Assembly (NCBI RefSeq): GCF_000013445.1
Contig: NC_007796.1
Span: 2,702,936 to 2,766,935 of the forward strand
Direction of reading: 5' to 3'
DNA length: 64,000 nucleotides
Origin: Methanospirillum hungatei JF-1
GTDB lineage: Archaea > Halobacteriota > Methanomicrobia > Methanomicrobiales > Methanospirillaceae
The notes beneath the pieces are model-generated. The model ran no database searches and was not told the DNA's origin. It saw nothing but the letters and a program-made list of their open reading frames with translations. Positions 46,099 to 55,611 of this stretch are shown here, piece by piece. Position numbers and translations under genes: made by a program. Position 1 is the stretch's first letter. Each line of letters starts with the position of its first letter.

Positions 46099-47228
46099 GG
46101 CCTCTCTCGACCAAACTTGCTGCCATCGCTCCGTCAGCAACGATCGAGATCACGGAAAAAGCCCGAAAAATGCAGGCTGCAGGGACAGATGTCATTAGTC
46201 TCTCTATCGGGGAGCCTGACTTTCCTACCCCGGCCCATATCACCGAGGCATGTATTGATGCTCTCCGGCGGGGTGAAACCCACTATGCACCCGGTAAGGG
46301 AATCCCGGAGCTTTTGAAGGCCATCGCCGAAAAGATCGAGCAGGAGAATAAGATTCCCTGTACTCCGGATCAGGTGATCGTCGGATGCGGGGCAAAGGAC
46401 TCGATATATGAGGCATGTGAAGCGGTCCTGAGTCCAGGTGATGAAACCATCATTCTGGATCCATCATGGGTCAGTTATGAGCCCTGTGTTCAGATTGCCG
46501 GAGGTGTACCAGTACATCACCCTCTGCATCAGGATACATTCCAGGTTGATGATAGTCTTCTTGAGAAGGTTACAAAGAAGACCCGGATGATCATTGTCAA
46601 TACTCCGTCAAATCCCTCCGGAGCGATATTAAACCATGAATCCCTGCAGCTGGTTGCTGATATCTGTCAGGATCATGACCTCATTGTCCTCTCCGACGAG
46701 ATATATGAGAAACTGATCTATGGGAAAATCCACACTTCTATCGGGGCATTCCCAGGGATGGAGGATCGGACCATTACGGTGAATGGATTCTCAAAGGCCT
46801 ATGCTATGACCGGATGGAGACTTGGGTATGCCGTCGCATCCAAAGAGATCATCGGGAACATGAACAAGGTCCAACAGCATACCATCTCCCATCCGACGAC
46901 CTTTGCGATGTATGGCGGGGTAGCAGCACTCAAAGGGCCGCAGGAGTGTATTGAGGAGATGCGGACAGAATTTGAGAGAAGACGTGCCTTTGTTCTGAAA
47001 AGCATGGATGAGATGGGCCTTTCGTATGCACCGGCAGACGGGGCGTTTTACGCCTATGTCAAGGTCGACGGGGATGATGCAGAGGTTGCGAACCGCTGGC
47101 TGGAGAAGGGTCATGTCGCTGTCACCCATGGATCTGCGTTCAATCATCCGGGATGGGTTCGGTTAAGTTATGCAGCGTCAATGGACCGGTTACAAGAAGC
47201 GATGAGGAGAATCTCTGCTGTTCTCTAA
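46095..47228 (+). CDS. Aspartate-type aminotransferase (class I)
   Basis: 377 aa. [15 protein letters not shown], the PLP lysine in [18 protein letters not shown], and [10 protein letters not shown] mark a class Ib aspartate aminotransferase. It starts inside the ribH stop codon region (ATGA), so it is the last gene of the riboflavin operon. It is similar to, but distinct from, the aminotransferase at 42280. Confidence 0.92.
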   Translation: MRPLSTKLAAIAPSATIEITEKARKMQAAGTDVISLSIGEPDFPTPAHITEACIDALRRGETHYAPGKGIPELLKAIAEKIEQENKIPCTPDQVIVGCGAKDSIYEACEAVLSPGDETIILDPSWVSYEPCVQIAGGVPVHHPLHQDTFQVDDSLLEKVTKKTRMIIVNTPSNPSGAILNHESLQLVADICQDHDLIVLSDEIYEKLIYGKIHTSIGAFPGMEDRTITVNGFSKAYAMTGWRLGYAVASKEIIGNMNKVQQHTISHPTTFAMYGGVAALKGPQECIEEMRTEFERRRAFVLKSMDEMGLSYAPADGAFYAYVKVDGDDAEVANRWLEKGHVAVTHGSAFNHPGWVRLSYAASMDRLQEAMRRISAVL

Positions 47229-47235
47229 TTAAAAA

Positions 47236-49545
47236 TCAGATGGTAACCTGGTAGGTTACATTCCTGGTGGTATAGAGCCAGTATCCCTGCCAGGGTACCA
47301 GTATCCGGCTATCACTCTGGTTCCCGGTTCCATTCCGTAAAATGGGCTCATCGTACATTTGAGATTGGGCATCATACCCAATCACATAGGTCCAGTTATC
47401 TCCCAAAGGAATCAGATTGGTTTTTGCTGATTCATATCCGGTTCCAACGACTCCAAACCCGTTCCAGCCATTTTCCATATCTCTGGTGTATGTTCCGCTT
47501 TGATTTGGATCTGATTTTGGGGTGATATTCTGACTCTCTCCTGAATATATCCAGTATGATGAGAGCGGGGCAATCTTCTCTTCTGCCGGGACTGTTGTCC
47601 AGTTTGCATGTGCGTATTTCAGAACCGAATGTCCGGAGGTGTTGGTGATCTGTCCAAAGAGGTCGAAGGCGGTGTCATTGCCAGCTTTCAGCCTTTTTGT
47701 AATGGAAACATGGTTCCATCCTGGATACAGGGATATCTGGTCCGGTTCTGGTTCAGGTTTTTTCAGGAATGCAAGAGCTGCAGACAGATTTGCCCGCCCA
47801 CCAGATACTGTAATATTTGCGAGATTGGGAATTGGATCAGCAGTTTTCAGTATGGCCTCCTTTATTGTCTGATATGAGACATCAGGAGCATATGTCGCCA
47901 TAAGACCTGCCATTCCGCTGACAAACGGTGCAGCCATGGATGTACCGTCCATATACCCATATCTGGTCTCTACAAGATCTCCATACCCTTCTGAAAGGGT
48001 GATATCATCGAGGAAACACATGACAAAGGTGCCATCCGCACCGAACCTGATATACAGAGGTGCGTTCATCATATCTGATGGAATTTTACACTCCCGGTAG
48101 ATCCAGGGAAGAACGGTCAATGGTTTTGTGTCATACTCCAGTTTTTTCCAGGTCAGATTATCATTGGAAGCTTCAATATAGAATGTGGAGTATGCCCCCA
48201 CCATCTGGAGCTGATAGGAGATTATCGGTTCTGTCAGGTTAAAAATGTCAAGGGGTTCTTTTAATGAGATGATAACAGGTGGCTCTGTCTGGTTCAAGAC
48301 GGTATTGTTTACCAATCCGGAGGCACTAGATGGTGGAGAGGAGAAATTCTCAGTATTGAGCGTCCAATTTCCGTGAATCGTCCAGTTGTTTAATGTTTCG
48401 AATGAATCACGCCAAACCGGGTCTGGTTTATAGATATTGTGTTTGGTAGAATAGATATCTGCTCCTGGTGCTCCGATATCAACTGATACTTTTCCGAAGT
48501 TTGAAAATGAAGCCAATTCGTCATGGGCATTCGTCGCTGCCACAGAAATAATATTGTCAAGGTCATAACTTGACGGGTAATGAGGCTCAAAATCATTATC
48601 CTGCCCAATGTTTCCTGCTGCACAGATGAAAAGCCCCTCTGTTCCGGCAATGACCTCATACTCGGCTTGGCTGAAATCAGAGCCCCCATATGAACATGAA
48701 AAAATTTGAGCACCGTTTCGTGCAGCCCATAATATTGCTTCTATCTCATCCGATACTGTTCCTGTCCCGAAACTGTTCAGGAACCTGACCGGGAGGATGG
48801 TAGCATTCCAGTTTACTCCTGAACCTCCCTTTCCGTTATTTCCGACAGCTCCTATGATTCCGGCACAATGTGTCCCATGTGAGGCAAGGTCCATGGGTTC
48901 TAATGTCCCGGTTATGGCATCATACCCATGTGTTCCGGTCAGGGGATTTGTCCAGATATTATCTGCCAGATCCTCATGGAGGTAATCAACACCTGAATCC
49001 AGGACGGCAATGATGACATCCGAATTCGTGGTTGTATTCCAGGCAGATGCTGCTTGAATATCTGCTCCGGGTGTTCCTGGTGCAAAATCTTCTTTATATA
49101 CTTGTCCTGTGTTCACAAGTCCCCATTGTCTCCAGAGATCCGGATCGTCAGGGATGATTGCTGATGTCCGGTAATAATCCGGTTCTGCGTATTGAATCCC
49201 GGATTTTACCGAGTAGTATGCAACCCCGTCCGTCACACTCATTCCTTCAGGAAGTGCAACTAGTTGCAGACCTGGGGCACCCGAAGCAGAAAAATCCTCG
49301 AGCACTCTGGCACCTATTGTTGCGTGAGCTGAAGAGAGAACTGAAGCGGTATCTTCAGCAGGACCGTCTGCCCGGACCAGGAGGACACCTGGTTGATATG
49401 AATCCTGAAGATCCTGAGGTTTTATTTCATCGAAATTGAAAGGCATTACCGGAATTGCAGTACCAGCCTGTATGAAAATACTAAGAAGAACCAGCACAAA
49501 AACCTTTGAAAAAAAAAGTTTCATCCATCCAATCCCATCTTTCAT
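47236..49545 (-). CDS. Secreted subtilase with inserted beta-domain and GWN C-terminal module
   Basis: 769 aa, start ATG 49545 supported by a perfect archaeal Shine-Dalgarno AGGTGATC 5 nt upstream. Signal peptide (FVLVLLSIFIQAGTA), prodomain-like region (about 40-125), then an S8 protease domain with Asp183 (VLDSGVDYLHEDL), His223 (SHGTHCAGII), Asn312 and Ser536 (GTSMAAPFVSG). About 155 residues (371-527), rich in Asn and Trp and probably a jelly-roll domain, are inserted just before the Ser motif. Residues 603-769 are the same duplicated GWN...YWIY module found in the surface proteins at 2.7-11.9 kb. A surface-bound or sheath-maturing protease is plausible. Confidence 0.9.
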   Translation of the reverse strand: MKDGIGWMKLFFSKVFVLVLLSIFIQAGTAIPVMPFNFDEIKPQDLQDSYQPGVLLVRADGPAEDTASVLSSAHATIGARVLEDFSASGAPGLQLVALPEGMSVTDGVAYYSVKSGIQYAEPDYYRTSAIIPDDPDLWRQWGLVNTGQVYKEDFAPGTPGADIQAASAWNTTTNSDVIIAVLDSGVDYLHEDLADNIWTNPLTGTHGYDAITGTLEPMDLASHGTHCAGIIGAVGNNGKGGSGVNWNATILPVRFLNSFGTGTVSDEIEAILWAARNGAQIFSCSYGGSDFSQAEYEVIAGTEGLFICAAGNIGQDNDFEPHYPSSYDLDNIISVAATNAHDELASFSNFGKVSVDIGAPGADIYSTKHNIYKPDPVWRDSFETLNNWTIHGNWTLNTENFSSPPSSASGLVNNTVLNQTEPPVIISLKEPLDIFNLTEPIISYQLQMVGAYSTFYIEASNDNLTWKKLEYDTKPLTVLPWIYRECKIPSDMMNAPLYIRFGADGTFVMCFLDDITLSEGYGDLVETRYGYMDGTSMAAPFVSGMAGLMATYAPDVSYQTIKEAILKTADPIPNLANITVSGGRANLSAALAFLKKPEPEPDQISLYPGWNHVSITKRLKAGNDTAFDLFGQITNTSGHSVLKYAHANWTTVPAEEKIAPLSSYWIYSGESQNITPKSDPNQSGTYTRDMENGWNGFGVVGTGYESAKTNLIPLGDNWTYVIGYDAQSQMYDEPILRNGTGNQSDSRILVPWQGYWLYTTRNVTYQVTI

Positions 49546-49754
49546 CGTTTGATCACCTGATACTAGGAGATTATGCGGCCCCTTATAAGTATGTGACGTT
49601 TCAGATAGTATTTAGGGATTTTCACGTACCGGTAGAGGATATGTATGCGAAGTCTGGTATATATCCTGAAACGGATTCAAACCAGAGAGTTTTTGAATGA
49701 TGAGTAAAGCGGGGAAACCGAAAATACATATCTCTATCTGACAGATCTCATCTT

Positions 49755-50891
49755 ATGAAGATTCTGCTGCTGATTGTAACCGGCCTTCTTTTTCTCATGG
49801 TCTCCGTAGCAGCGGAATCTGGCTCTCTTGAGATCACCGCTGACATTCCATCAGTTCCGGTTTATATTGATAATGAATATGCAGGACTTTCACCGGTACA
49901 CGTTTCAGAGATTTTGGAGGGTTATCACCTGATTCGGGCTTCTCCGGAAGGGTTCTTCTCTCAGACACAGAATATCTCTGTTGAGGCTGGTGAATTAACA
50001 TATGTTTCCTTTTCTTTTCTCAATAGTGACAAGATCCCAATGCCTGCGCTGGTCCGGATTGGCGAATGTGTGGGAACACCTGAGCCCTCTGATCTGGATG
50101 GAACTGCCTATGATATCATCCGTCTGCCTGATGGATCCCTTATGGCGTATTATAGCGGGTGGGAAGAAGGAATCATGTGCATGGAGTCAACTGATGGGAT
50201 CTCCTGGGAACGGATGAGTGAGCCTTGTCTTGGTGTTCCGACGAGAGGAAGTGTTTTCAGAACCGAACCATGGGTCTTTGCCCTTCCTGACGGGACATAC
50301 CGGATGGTGTTTCGCCAGACAGTCGGTCATCAACATTCACTGTATTTGGGTACTTCTCAGGACGGGATATCTTTCTCCGGGGAGGAACAGATACCCATTG
50401 ATGGTGAGGATACTCAGGGCAATTCAGGATATCCATCTGTCCCAACCGGGATAACCTATGATGACGGAACTGTCAGGATGTACTACAGCATCCCTGGTTC
50501 CGGGATAAAAAGTGCAATATCTGATGATATGGGTATTTCCTGGAAGAAGGAGGATGGTATCAGGATCCGATATGGGACCGACCCTGCGGTCATGATCCTT
50601 CCGGACGGGAGAACTGGTATTTTTTATGTTGATACGACTCCAAAGTCTAAAGGTCAGCGGATATTCTTCTCTCTCTCTGAAGATGGCCTAAATTTTTCAG
50701 GATTACCTGTGCAGGTACTTGAGACGATGGAACCCGGCGTCTGGCTGATGGATCCTGAAATCATCAGTGAAGATGATACAACCTACCTGTACTTCTCAGT
50801 CATGGGAATGGAAGGTATGCAGCATCATACCCTGCCTGGTACACTTCGGAGTGTTATTGATATGGGATGCCTGAGCAGGCAGGTATCATAG
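49755..50891 (+). CDS. Secreted PEGA domain and sialidase-like beta-propeller protein
   Basis: 378 aa: signal peptide (LLIVTGLLFLMVSVAAES), a PEGA domain (VPVYIDNEYAGLSPVHVSE, about 27-90), then a propeller (about 95-375) with Asp-box-like turns STDGISW, SQDGISF, SDDMGISW and SEDGLNF. Such propellers occur in sialidases and other glycosidases; catalytic residues cannot be assigned. No anchor. Divergent from the subtilase gene with about 210 nt of shared upstream region that contains TATA-like sequences on both strands. Confidence 0.82.
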   Translation: MKILLLIVTGLLFLMVSVAAESGSLEITADIPSVPVYIDNEYAGLSPVHVSEILEGYHLIRASPEGFFSQTQNISVEAGELTYVSFSFLNSDKIPMPALVRIGECVGTPEPSDLDGTAYDIIRLPDGSLMAYYSGWEEGIMCMESTDGISWERMSEPCLGVPTRGSVFRTEPWVFALPDGTYRMVFRQTVGHQHSLYLGTSQDGISFSGEEQIPIDGEDTQGNSGYPSVPTGITYDDGTVRMYYSIPGSGIKSAISDDMGISWKKEDGIRIRYGTDPAVMILPDGRTGIFYVDTTPKSKGQRIFFSLSEDGLNFSGLPVQVLETMEPGVWLMDPEIISEDDTTYLYFSVMGMEGMQHHTLPGTLRSVIDMGCLSRQVS

Positions 50892-50930
50892 ACAACAAAA
50901 ACGAATTCTTATTTTTAATTATCAAAAAAA

Positions 50931-51002
50931 TGGACCCGGCGGGATTTGAACCCGCGGCCTCTGCGTTGCGAACACAGCGATCTCCCACTGATCTACGAGC
51001 CC
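50931..51002 (-). tRNA. tRNA-Ala (CGC)
   Basis: The cloverleaf fits: acceptor GGGCTCG/CGGGTCC, anticodon stem CTGTG/CGCAG with loop TTCGCAA (anticodon CGC at 50970-50968), T-arm GCGGG-TTCAAAT-CCCGC, discriminator A. CCA is not encoded. It lies 10 nt after the tfb stop on the same strand and is followed by seven T on its own strand, so it may be processed from the tfb transcript. Confidence 0.95.
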
Positions 51003-51012
51003 GAAATGGAGA

Positions 51013-52026
51013 TCAGAGAATGATCTCAATATCCAGTTTTTCTGCCAGTTCCTTATACCGGTTCCTGATGGTAACTTCTGTCACACCTGCAACCTCTGCA
51101 ACTTCACGCTGGGTTCTGCGTTCACCGCCAAGGATGGAAGAGATGTAGATGGCAGCTGCAGCAACACCGGTTGGTCCTCGTCCTGAGGTCAGCTCCCGTT
51201 CTCCTGCCTGCCTGAGAATCTCAACAGCTCTGCTCTGAACTTCACCTTTCAGCTGGAGCCCGGAACAGAACCGGGGAACATAATCTATCGGCGAGGTCGG
51301 CAGGAGTTTTAATCCAAGTTCACGGGATATGAACCGGTATGTACGGCCGATCTCCTTTCTTGATACTCGTGATACTTCTGCAATCTCATCAAGTGTCCGG
51401 GGAACACTGCACTGACGACAGGCAGCATATAATGCGGCTGCTGCAACCCCTTCAATACTCCGGCCACGAATAAGGTTTTTATCGACGGCATCACGGTAGA
51501 CAACGGCAGCCGTCTCCCTGACATTGCGGGGAAGACCAAGTGCTGAAGCCATCCGGTCCAGTTCAGACAATGCAAAAGCAAGGTTCCGTTCGGTTGCATT
51601 ACTTACCCTGATACGCCGCTGCCATTTCCTGAGCCGGTAGAGCTGTGCACGGTTCTTGGATGAGATAGCCCTTCCATAACTGTCCCGGTTTCTCCAGTCA
51701 ATCATGGTGGAGAGACCTTTGTCATGGATGGTAAAGGTCATCGGTGCTCCGACACGGGACCTTTTCATCCGCTGGTCATGGTCAAAAGCACGCCATTCGG
51801 GCCCGCGGTCGATAAATTCTGCATCAATAACCAGACCACACTGCTGACATACCAGTTCAGCCCGTTCATAATCATGAACGAGTTGTCTGCTGCCACACTC
51901 TGGACATTGAGATTCGGTCTGGTTCTCAATCTTCTTCTGTTTCTCAGTTACCTTCCCGGTCAGCCTGTTTTTCAGGGCTTCACGTTCCTTCTGAAGGGTC
52001 CGGAGTTTCTCAATCTCTTCTGACAT
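51013..52026 (-). CDS. tfb: Transcription initiation factor TFB
   Basis: 337 aa: zinc ribbon (Cys41, Cys44, Cys60, Cys63), the B-finger region [20 protein letters not shown], and two cyclin-like repeats (about 140-335) that bind TBP and the BRE. The first 40 residues are charged and probably coiled-coil ([20 protein letters not shown]), an extension before the ribbon that most archaeal TFBs lack. In an apparent operon with gar1 upstream and tRNA-Ala downstream. Confidence 0.95.
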   Translation of the reverse strand: MSEEIEKLRTLQKEREALKNRLTGKVTEKQKKIENQTESQCPECGSRQLVHDYERAELVCQQCGLVIDAEFIDRGPEWRAFDHDQRMKRSRVGAPMTFTIHDKGLSTMIDWRNRDSYGRAISSKNRAQLYRLRKWQRRIRVSNATERNLAFALSELDRMASALGLPRNVRETAAVVYRDAVDKNLIRGRSIEGVAAAALYAACRQCSVPRTLDEIAEVSRVSRKEIGRTYRFISRELGLKLLPTSPIDYVPRFCSGLQLKGEVQSRAVEILRQAGERELTSGRGPTGVAAAAIYISSILGGERRTQREVAEVAGVTEVTIRNRYKELAEKLDIEIIL

Positions 52027-52034
52027 TCTTTCCT

Positions 52035-52265
52035 CTATTTGATAAAGAGCTTCTCGCCGATGAGTCGCGAAGGCTCCTCGATATTGGTCAATACCGCAGC
52101 GTACGGTGATGTGACATTACCGAAAATATCGATAAGTTTCCCCACTGGTTTCCAACGTTTATCAAGAACTTTGCTGTACAGGCGGGGAAGCTTTGCTGCA
52201 TCACATTCAACGATAAGGATGTGATGTCCAAATTTACTTTTGACTCTTCCAATAGCCCGTACCAA
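52035..52265 (-). CDS. gar1: Gar1-like H/ACA RNP protein
   Basis: A 76-aa Gar1 core ([40 protein letters not shown]). It is a subunit of the archaeal H/ACA pseudouridine synthase complex with Cbf5, Nop10 and L7Ae. The start is TTG 52265, preceded by GGGGGCGAT. tfb follows after 8 nt; I recall the gar1-tfb pair from other euryarchaea. Confidence 0.88.
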   Translation of the reverse strand: MVRAIGRVKSKFGHHILIVECDAAKLPRLYSKVLDKRWKPVGKLIDIFGNVTSPYAAVLTNIEEPSRLIGEKLFIK

Positions 52266-52369
52266 TACATCGCCCCCAAAAATGCCTGTATCCCCCCACC
52301 GGAGATAAGATAAGCAACCTATATATGTGCGAATAAGATCTATTTAATATTTATGACAATTATTAAGTA

Positions 52370-53020
52370 TTACGTAAACCGGTTAAAAAACTCATTTCCC
52401 TCTGTAGAGAGAAGGCTTTTAAGTGATTCACTAGATATTCCAGCACCTGCGGCAATGATCTCACGGTCTCGTCCTGACATCAGATCACCCGGATGATGTG
52501 CATCTGAATCCACAACCATAAGACATCCGGTCTTTTCTGCAATCCTGGCAACATGGCCGTTGGTCCGGTTATGCCCCCCCCGAGCGGTGATCTCCAGGGC
52601 GATATTGTGTTTTCTGGCAAGGGTTGCATCCTCTTCCGTGATGAGACCTGGGTGGGCAAGAATATCAACGTGAGGACAGGAGAGGGCAGCATGATTTGTT
52701 CCTGGCATCACTGGTTCCACCGGAGATTCACCATGTACCACCACAATGTCTGCCCCGTTCTCTTTTGCATATCTGGCCAGATCCGGAATTTCTACCGGTG
52801 GGACGTGGGTTATCTCAACTCCCCTGAGCAGTTTAATTCCCATAGTATGGGCAGATTTTGCCACCCGGCCTAATGATACGAGTGTCTCGTCTATATTTCC
52901 GGCATCAACATGATCGGTAATCCCGACGACGGTGTATCCAAGGACCTGCATCCGTCTGAGCAGTTCAGTCGGAAGGAGGTCCCCGTCTGACAGGAGTGTA
53001 TGGGTGTGAAAATCGTACAT
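52370..53020 (-). CDS. PHP-domain metal-dependent hydrolase
   Basis: 216 aa with PHP metal ligands: FHTHTLLSDGDLLPTELL at the N-terminus, GITDHVD, GVEITH, HPGLI and VDSDAHHPGDL. Relatives include histidinol phosphatase and other phosphoesterases, but this short form is not assigned to a reaction. It starts 1 nt after the srp19 stop on the same strand, so they share a transcript. Confidence 0.88.
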   Translation of the reverse strand: MYDFHTHTLLSDGDLLPTELLRRMQVLGYTVVGITDHVDAGNIDETLVSLGRVAKSAHTMGIKLLRGVEITHVPPVEIPDLARYAKENGADIVVVHGESPVEPVMPGTNHAALSCPHVDILAHPGLITEEDATLARKHNIALEITARGGHNRTNGHVARIAEKTGCLMVVDSDAHHPGDLMSGRDREIIAAGAGISSESLKSLLSTEGNEFFNRFT

Positions 53021-53021
53021 A

Positions 53022-53303
53022 TCAGTTCTTTTTTCCTCCGGTTTTCAATCCGGAACTGACAAGTGCGATCAGTTCACCCTTCGATCCCGGATATTCGACG
53101 ACAAATCTTCCCTGATGTTTCCACCAGTATGCCGGGTGGCATTTTGACTCACGGGTAAAAGGAATTTTATTTGCTTTTAAAATACGTTCGATATCCCCGG
53201 GTTCAGGATGAGCGACGCCGGTGTCATGGGAGACTCTGCGCCCCTCTGACCGCATCAGCTCACTGTCAAAGTAACAGGGATAGAGTTTTACTCCCTTATC
53301 CAT
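53022..53303 (-). CDS. srp19: Signal recognition particle subunit SRP19
   Basis: 93 aa from ATG 53303 (MDKGVKLYPCYFD); a GTG two codons upstream is possible. Conserved SRP19 features: YPCYFDSELMRSEGRRV at the start and KCHPAYWWKHQGRFVVEY in the middle. It binds the tips of 7S RNA helices and helps SRP54 to join. First visible gene of the minus-strand run srp19-PHP-gar1-tfb-tRNA-Ala. Confidence 0.92.
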   Translation of the reverse strand: MDKGVKLYPCYFDSELMRSEGRRVSHDTGVAHPEPGDIERILKANKIPFTRESKCHPAYWWKHQGRFVVEYPGSKGELIALVSSGLKTGGKKN

Positions 53304-53358
53304 TCTCACAGATCTGCAATCTGAACCTATAAAGTACCAGCGGGAGAGATGCTATGGT

Positions 53359-54006
53359 ATGCATCATATCGATATCTCCATTGAAAAAGATATTTTTTCA
53401 GCGAACCGAAAACTGGCTGATGCAAATGCCGCGCATCTTCATGCCCATGGAGTCAGGGCCTTTGATCTGCTCGGGGGCATCGGTTCAGGAAAGACGGCAC
53501 TCATCGAGAAGGTCGTTCCAAAACTGAAGAGCAGAGGACTGAAAGCAGCAGCGATCGCAGGAGATGTATATGGCGATGATGATTTTCAGAGGATTGTGGC
53601 TCTTGGCATTCCTGCTGAAAATGTGAACACCGGAAAGGAGTGTCATCTTGATGCCCATATGATCGAACATGCTCTGGATCATCTTCCGCTCGATGATGTG
53701 GATGTCCTGTTTATTGAGAATGTTGGAAATATGGTATGTCCGACTGATTTTGAGCTGGGCGCGGAGAAACGGATTGTTGTTGTCTCATCCACTGAGGGCG
53801 ATGATGTAGTCAACAAGCATCCGATGATGTTTCGGGGCTGCACGATTGCTGTCCTGAATAAAATTGATCTTGCCGATGCGGTTGGTGCAGACCTGAACCG
53901 GATGGAACGGGACATGCTCAGGTACAATCCAGCTATGAAGATATTCAGGACGAATATGAAGACTGGCGATGGGATTGATCCCCTGGTTGATGAGATCCTG
54001 TCCTAG
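53359..54006 (+). CDS. hypB: Hydrogenase nickel incorporation GTPase HypB
   Basis: A 215-aa SIMIBI GTPase: GGIGSGKT (39-46), the switch region GDVYGDDD, nickel/zinc site Cys95-His96 in TGKECHLDAH, and NKIDLADA for guanine. HypB hands nickel to the hydrogenase large subunit. There is no His-rich N-terminal tail, so nickel storage is unlikely. Ends with TAG. It is divergent from srp19. Confidence 0.95.
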   Translation: MHHIDISIEKDIFSANRKLADANAAHLHAHGVRAFDLLGGIGSGKTALIEKVVPKLKSRGLKAAAIAGDVYGDDDFQRIVALGIPAENVNTGKECHLDAHMIEHALDHLPLDDVDVLFIENVGNMVCPTDFELGAEKRIVVVSSTEGDDVVNKHPMMFRGCTIAVLNKIDLADAVGADLNRMERDMLRYNPAMKIFRTNMKTGDGIDPLVDEILS

Positions 54007-54013
54007 GCGGAAT

Positions 54014-54103
54014 CTTATATACTGGCGCGGGGGATATGTATAAGACTCCGTGGTTTACCCGGCTCTCCCACTCCGGGTAAATGATACTTGAGGATGAGAT
54101 ATT
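54014..54103 (+). promoter_or_regulatory. Promoter and structured leader of the S8e gene
   Basis: CTTATATA (54014-54021) is a TATA candidate that would start the transcript near 54044; ATGTATAAG (54036-54044) is a second one. The leader holds a perfect 9-bp stem, TTTACCCGG (54054-54062) with CCGGGTAAA (54073-54081), and a 10-nt loop. The start codon is 22 nt after it. It could be a site of translational feedback by S8e, or the hypB terminator; there is no T-run after it, which favours a leader. Confidence 0.5.
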
Positions 54104-54481
54104 ATGCAATGGCAAGGACGTTCTGTTCGGAAATCCACCGGCGGCAGGTACAGCCCGTCCCGTGGAAAAAGACGCAGGGAGATAGGGTCAGCCCCGGCTG
54201 AAACCCATATTGGTATTGACCGGAGAAAAATTTCCCGTACCTACGGTGGAAATAACAAGGTCCGGGCACTCCGGTGTGAATATGCTGCAATCAGCAATGC
54301 AAAGACCGGAGAGACGAAGAAAGTAAAGATTGAGACTGTGGAAGAGAATGCAGCAAACCCGAACTATGTCCGGCGTAACCTTCTCACCCGCGGTGCAATC
54401 ATCAGAACTGAACTTGGCCGTGCACGGATTACCAGCAGACCAGGTCAGCATGGCGTTATCAACGCTGTTCTGATCGAATAA
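54104..54481 (+). CDS. rps8e: Ribosomal protein S8e
   Basis: 125 aa, the usual archaeal length. Starts MQWQGRSVRKSTGGRYSPSR and contains NPNYVRRNLLTRGAIIRTEL, both conserved in S8e. A small-subunit protein without a bacterial counterpart. Single gene, followed by a run of six T at about 54484-54489 that probably ends the transcript before the convergent secreted-protein gene. Confidence 0.96.
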   Translation: MQWQGRSVRKSTGGRYSPSRGKRRREIGSAPAETHIGIDRRKISRTYGGNNKVRALRCEYAAISNAKTGETKKVKIETVEENAANPNYVRRNLLTRGAIIRTELGRARITSRPGQHGVINAVLIE

Positions 54482-54499
54482 CTCTTTTTTAAAAAGGTT

Positions 54500-54967
54500 T
54501 CAGGTGGGTTTTACCTGAAAATCAGTATATCCATAATAACTGACAGGAATCTCCCAGACAAATATGCCCTGATCATCCGGAATAACGGTGGCAAGATACT
54601 GATACTCGGCAGCTCCTGTCATACGCCCGAAGATATTAACAGGTGCTCTTAGATTTCCTGCAGATAAAAATCCCACGAGTGATGGTTTTTTACCAGTTGA
54701 GAGATCTCCGGGGTATATCGAGAATGATATGTTCTGTTCCTGGTTTACAAAAGGCTCCGGAATTCCACCTTCATAGGTGTTTACAACGGCAGGAATACTC
54801 ACTCCCTGAGCCGATGTAAAAAGTCCTGGGTGATACCCGGGGGCTGAAGAAGGGACACCTCCGGTATCTGCCAGAACGCTGCTGACTGAAATGGTGCCAA
54901 TCCCCACCAGCACACAAATCAGCAGCATATAATAATGCGATCTGATTTCTCCATTCATCTGACTCAC
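54500..54967 (-). CDS. Secreted protein of unknown function
   Basis: 155 aa from GTG 54967, with GGAGAT just upstream; an ATG at 54958 (MNGEIRSHYY) is equally possible. Signal peptide or anchor MLLICVLVGIGTISVSSVLA, then a beta-rich approximately 115-aa part with PAVVNTYEGGIPEPFVNQEQ and DDQGIFVWEIPVSYYGYTDF. No family recognised; the tail looks like a beta-sandwich strand set. Convergent to rps8e. Confidence 0.65.
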   Translation of the reverse strand: MSQMNGEIRSHYYMLLICVLVGIGTISVSSVLADTGGVPSSAPGYHPGLFTSAQGVSIPAVVNTYEGGIPEPFVNQEQNISFSIYPGDLSTGKKPSLVGFLSAGNLRAPVNIFGRMTGAAEYQYLATVIPDDQGIFVWEIPVSYYGYTDFQVKPT

Positions 54968-55141
54968 ATCTCCATCCGCTTATGCAGTATGTGTACCACC
55001 AATATTCTCTTGTGTAGATAAAAAGAATGGGATGGAAGTATTATCTGTCCAATCCGTGGGAATTTTAAATCAATGAAAAAAGAATGATGAGTTAAGGAAT
55101 CTAACATAAAGTACAGGATTTCTCACCCCCGGTACTCTGAC

Positions 55142-55606
55142 ATGACACTGAAAACCGCACTCGCAGCACCCTTTTATCATAGCAGGGCTCAAAAGCTTGG
55201 AAAAAGCGAATTAATTTACTATTATGCCTTTGACCGCCGGTGGATGGATCGTGAACAGGTTGATCTCCTGATTCACCGGGGCGTAGAGCAGCATCTTCTC
55301 GGAACAGATGGAGAGATGTATTATCCTCTCTTCGATCTCGCAGAGGTCCAGATTCCTATCGGGTATAAACCATCATCATCTATTTTTGATGCGCATGATC
55401 CCTTTGAACAGCTCCTGGACCGTATCACCAGTCATACCCGGAAAGAACCGGAGGAGATCATTGCCCGGATGAATCAGGTGATAACCGAAGACTTTGATGG
55501 AAATATAAGACCTGAAGCAGCACTAGTTATTGTTGCAAAAAGAAATCACATCCCAGTTGCCGATCTGCTGGATCCGCTCAAGCAGGTACTGCTGAAAAAA
55601 GATTAA
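55142..55606 (+). CDS. DUF2240 family protein
   Basis: 154 aa (MTLKTALAAPFYHSRAQKLG at the start). It matches my memory of the DUF2240 family of methanogens and haloarchaea: an N-terminal helical part, a YYPLFDLAEVQIPIGYKPSS segment and a C-terminal region EAALVIVAKRNHIPVADLL. Function unknown; no catalytic motif is visible. It converges with rps6e, 5 nt apart. Confidence 0.7.
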   Translation: MTLKTALAAPFYHSRAQKLGKSELIYYYAFDRRWMDREQVDLLIHRGVEQHLLGTDGEMYYPLFDLAEVQIPIGYKPSSSIFDAHDPFEQLLDRITSHTRKEPEEIIARMNQVITEDFDGNIRPEAALVIVAKRNHIPVADLLDPLKQVLLKKD

Positions 55607-55611
55607 AATAT

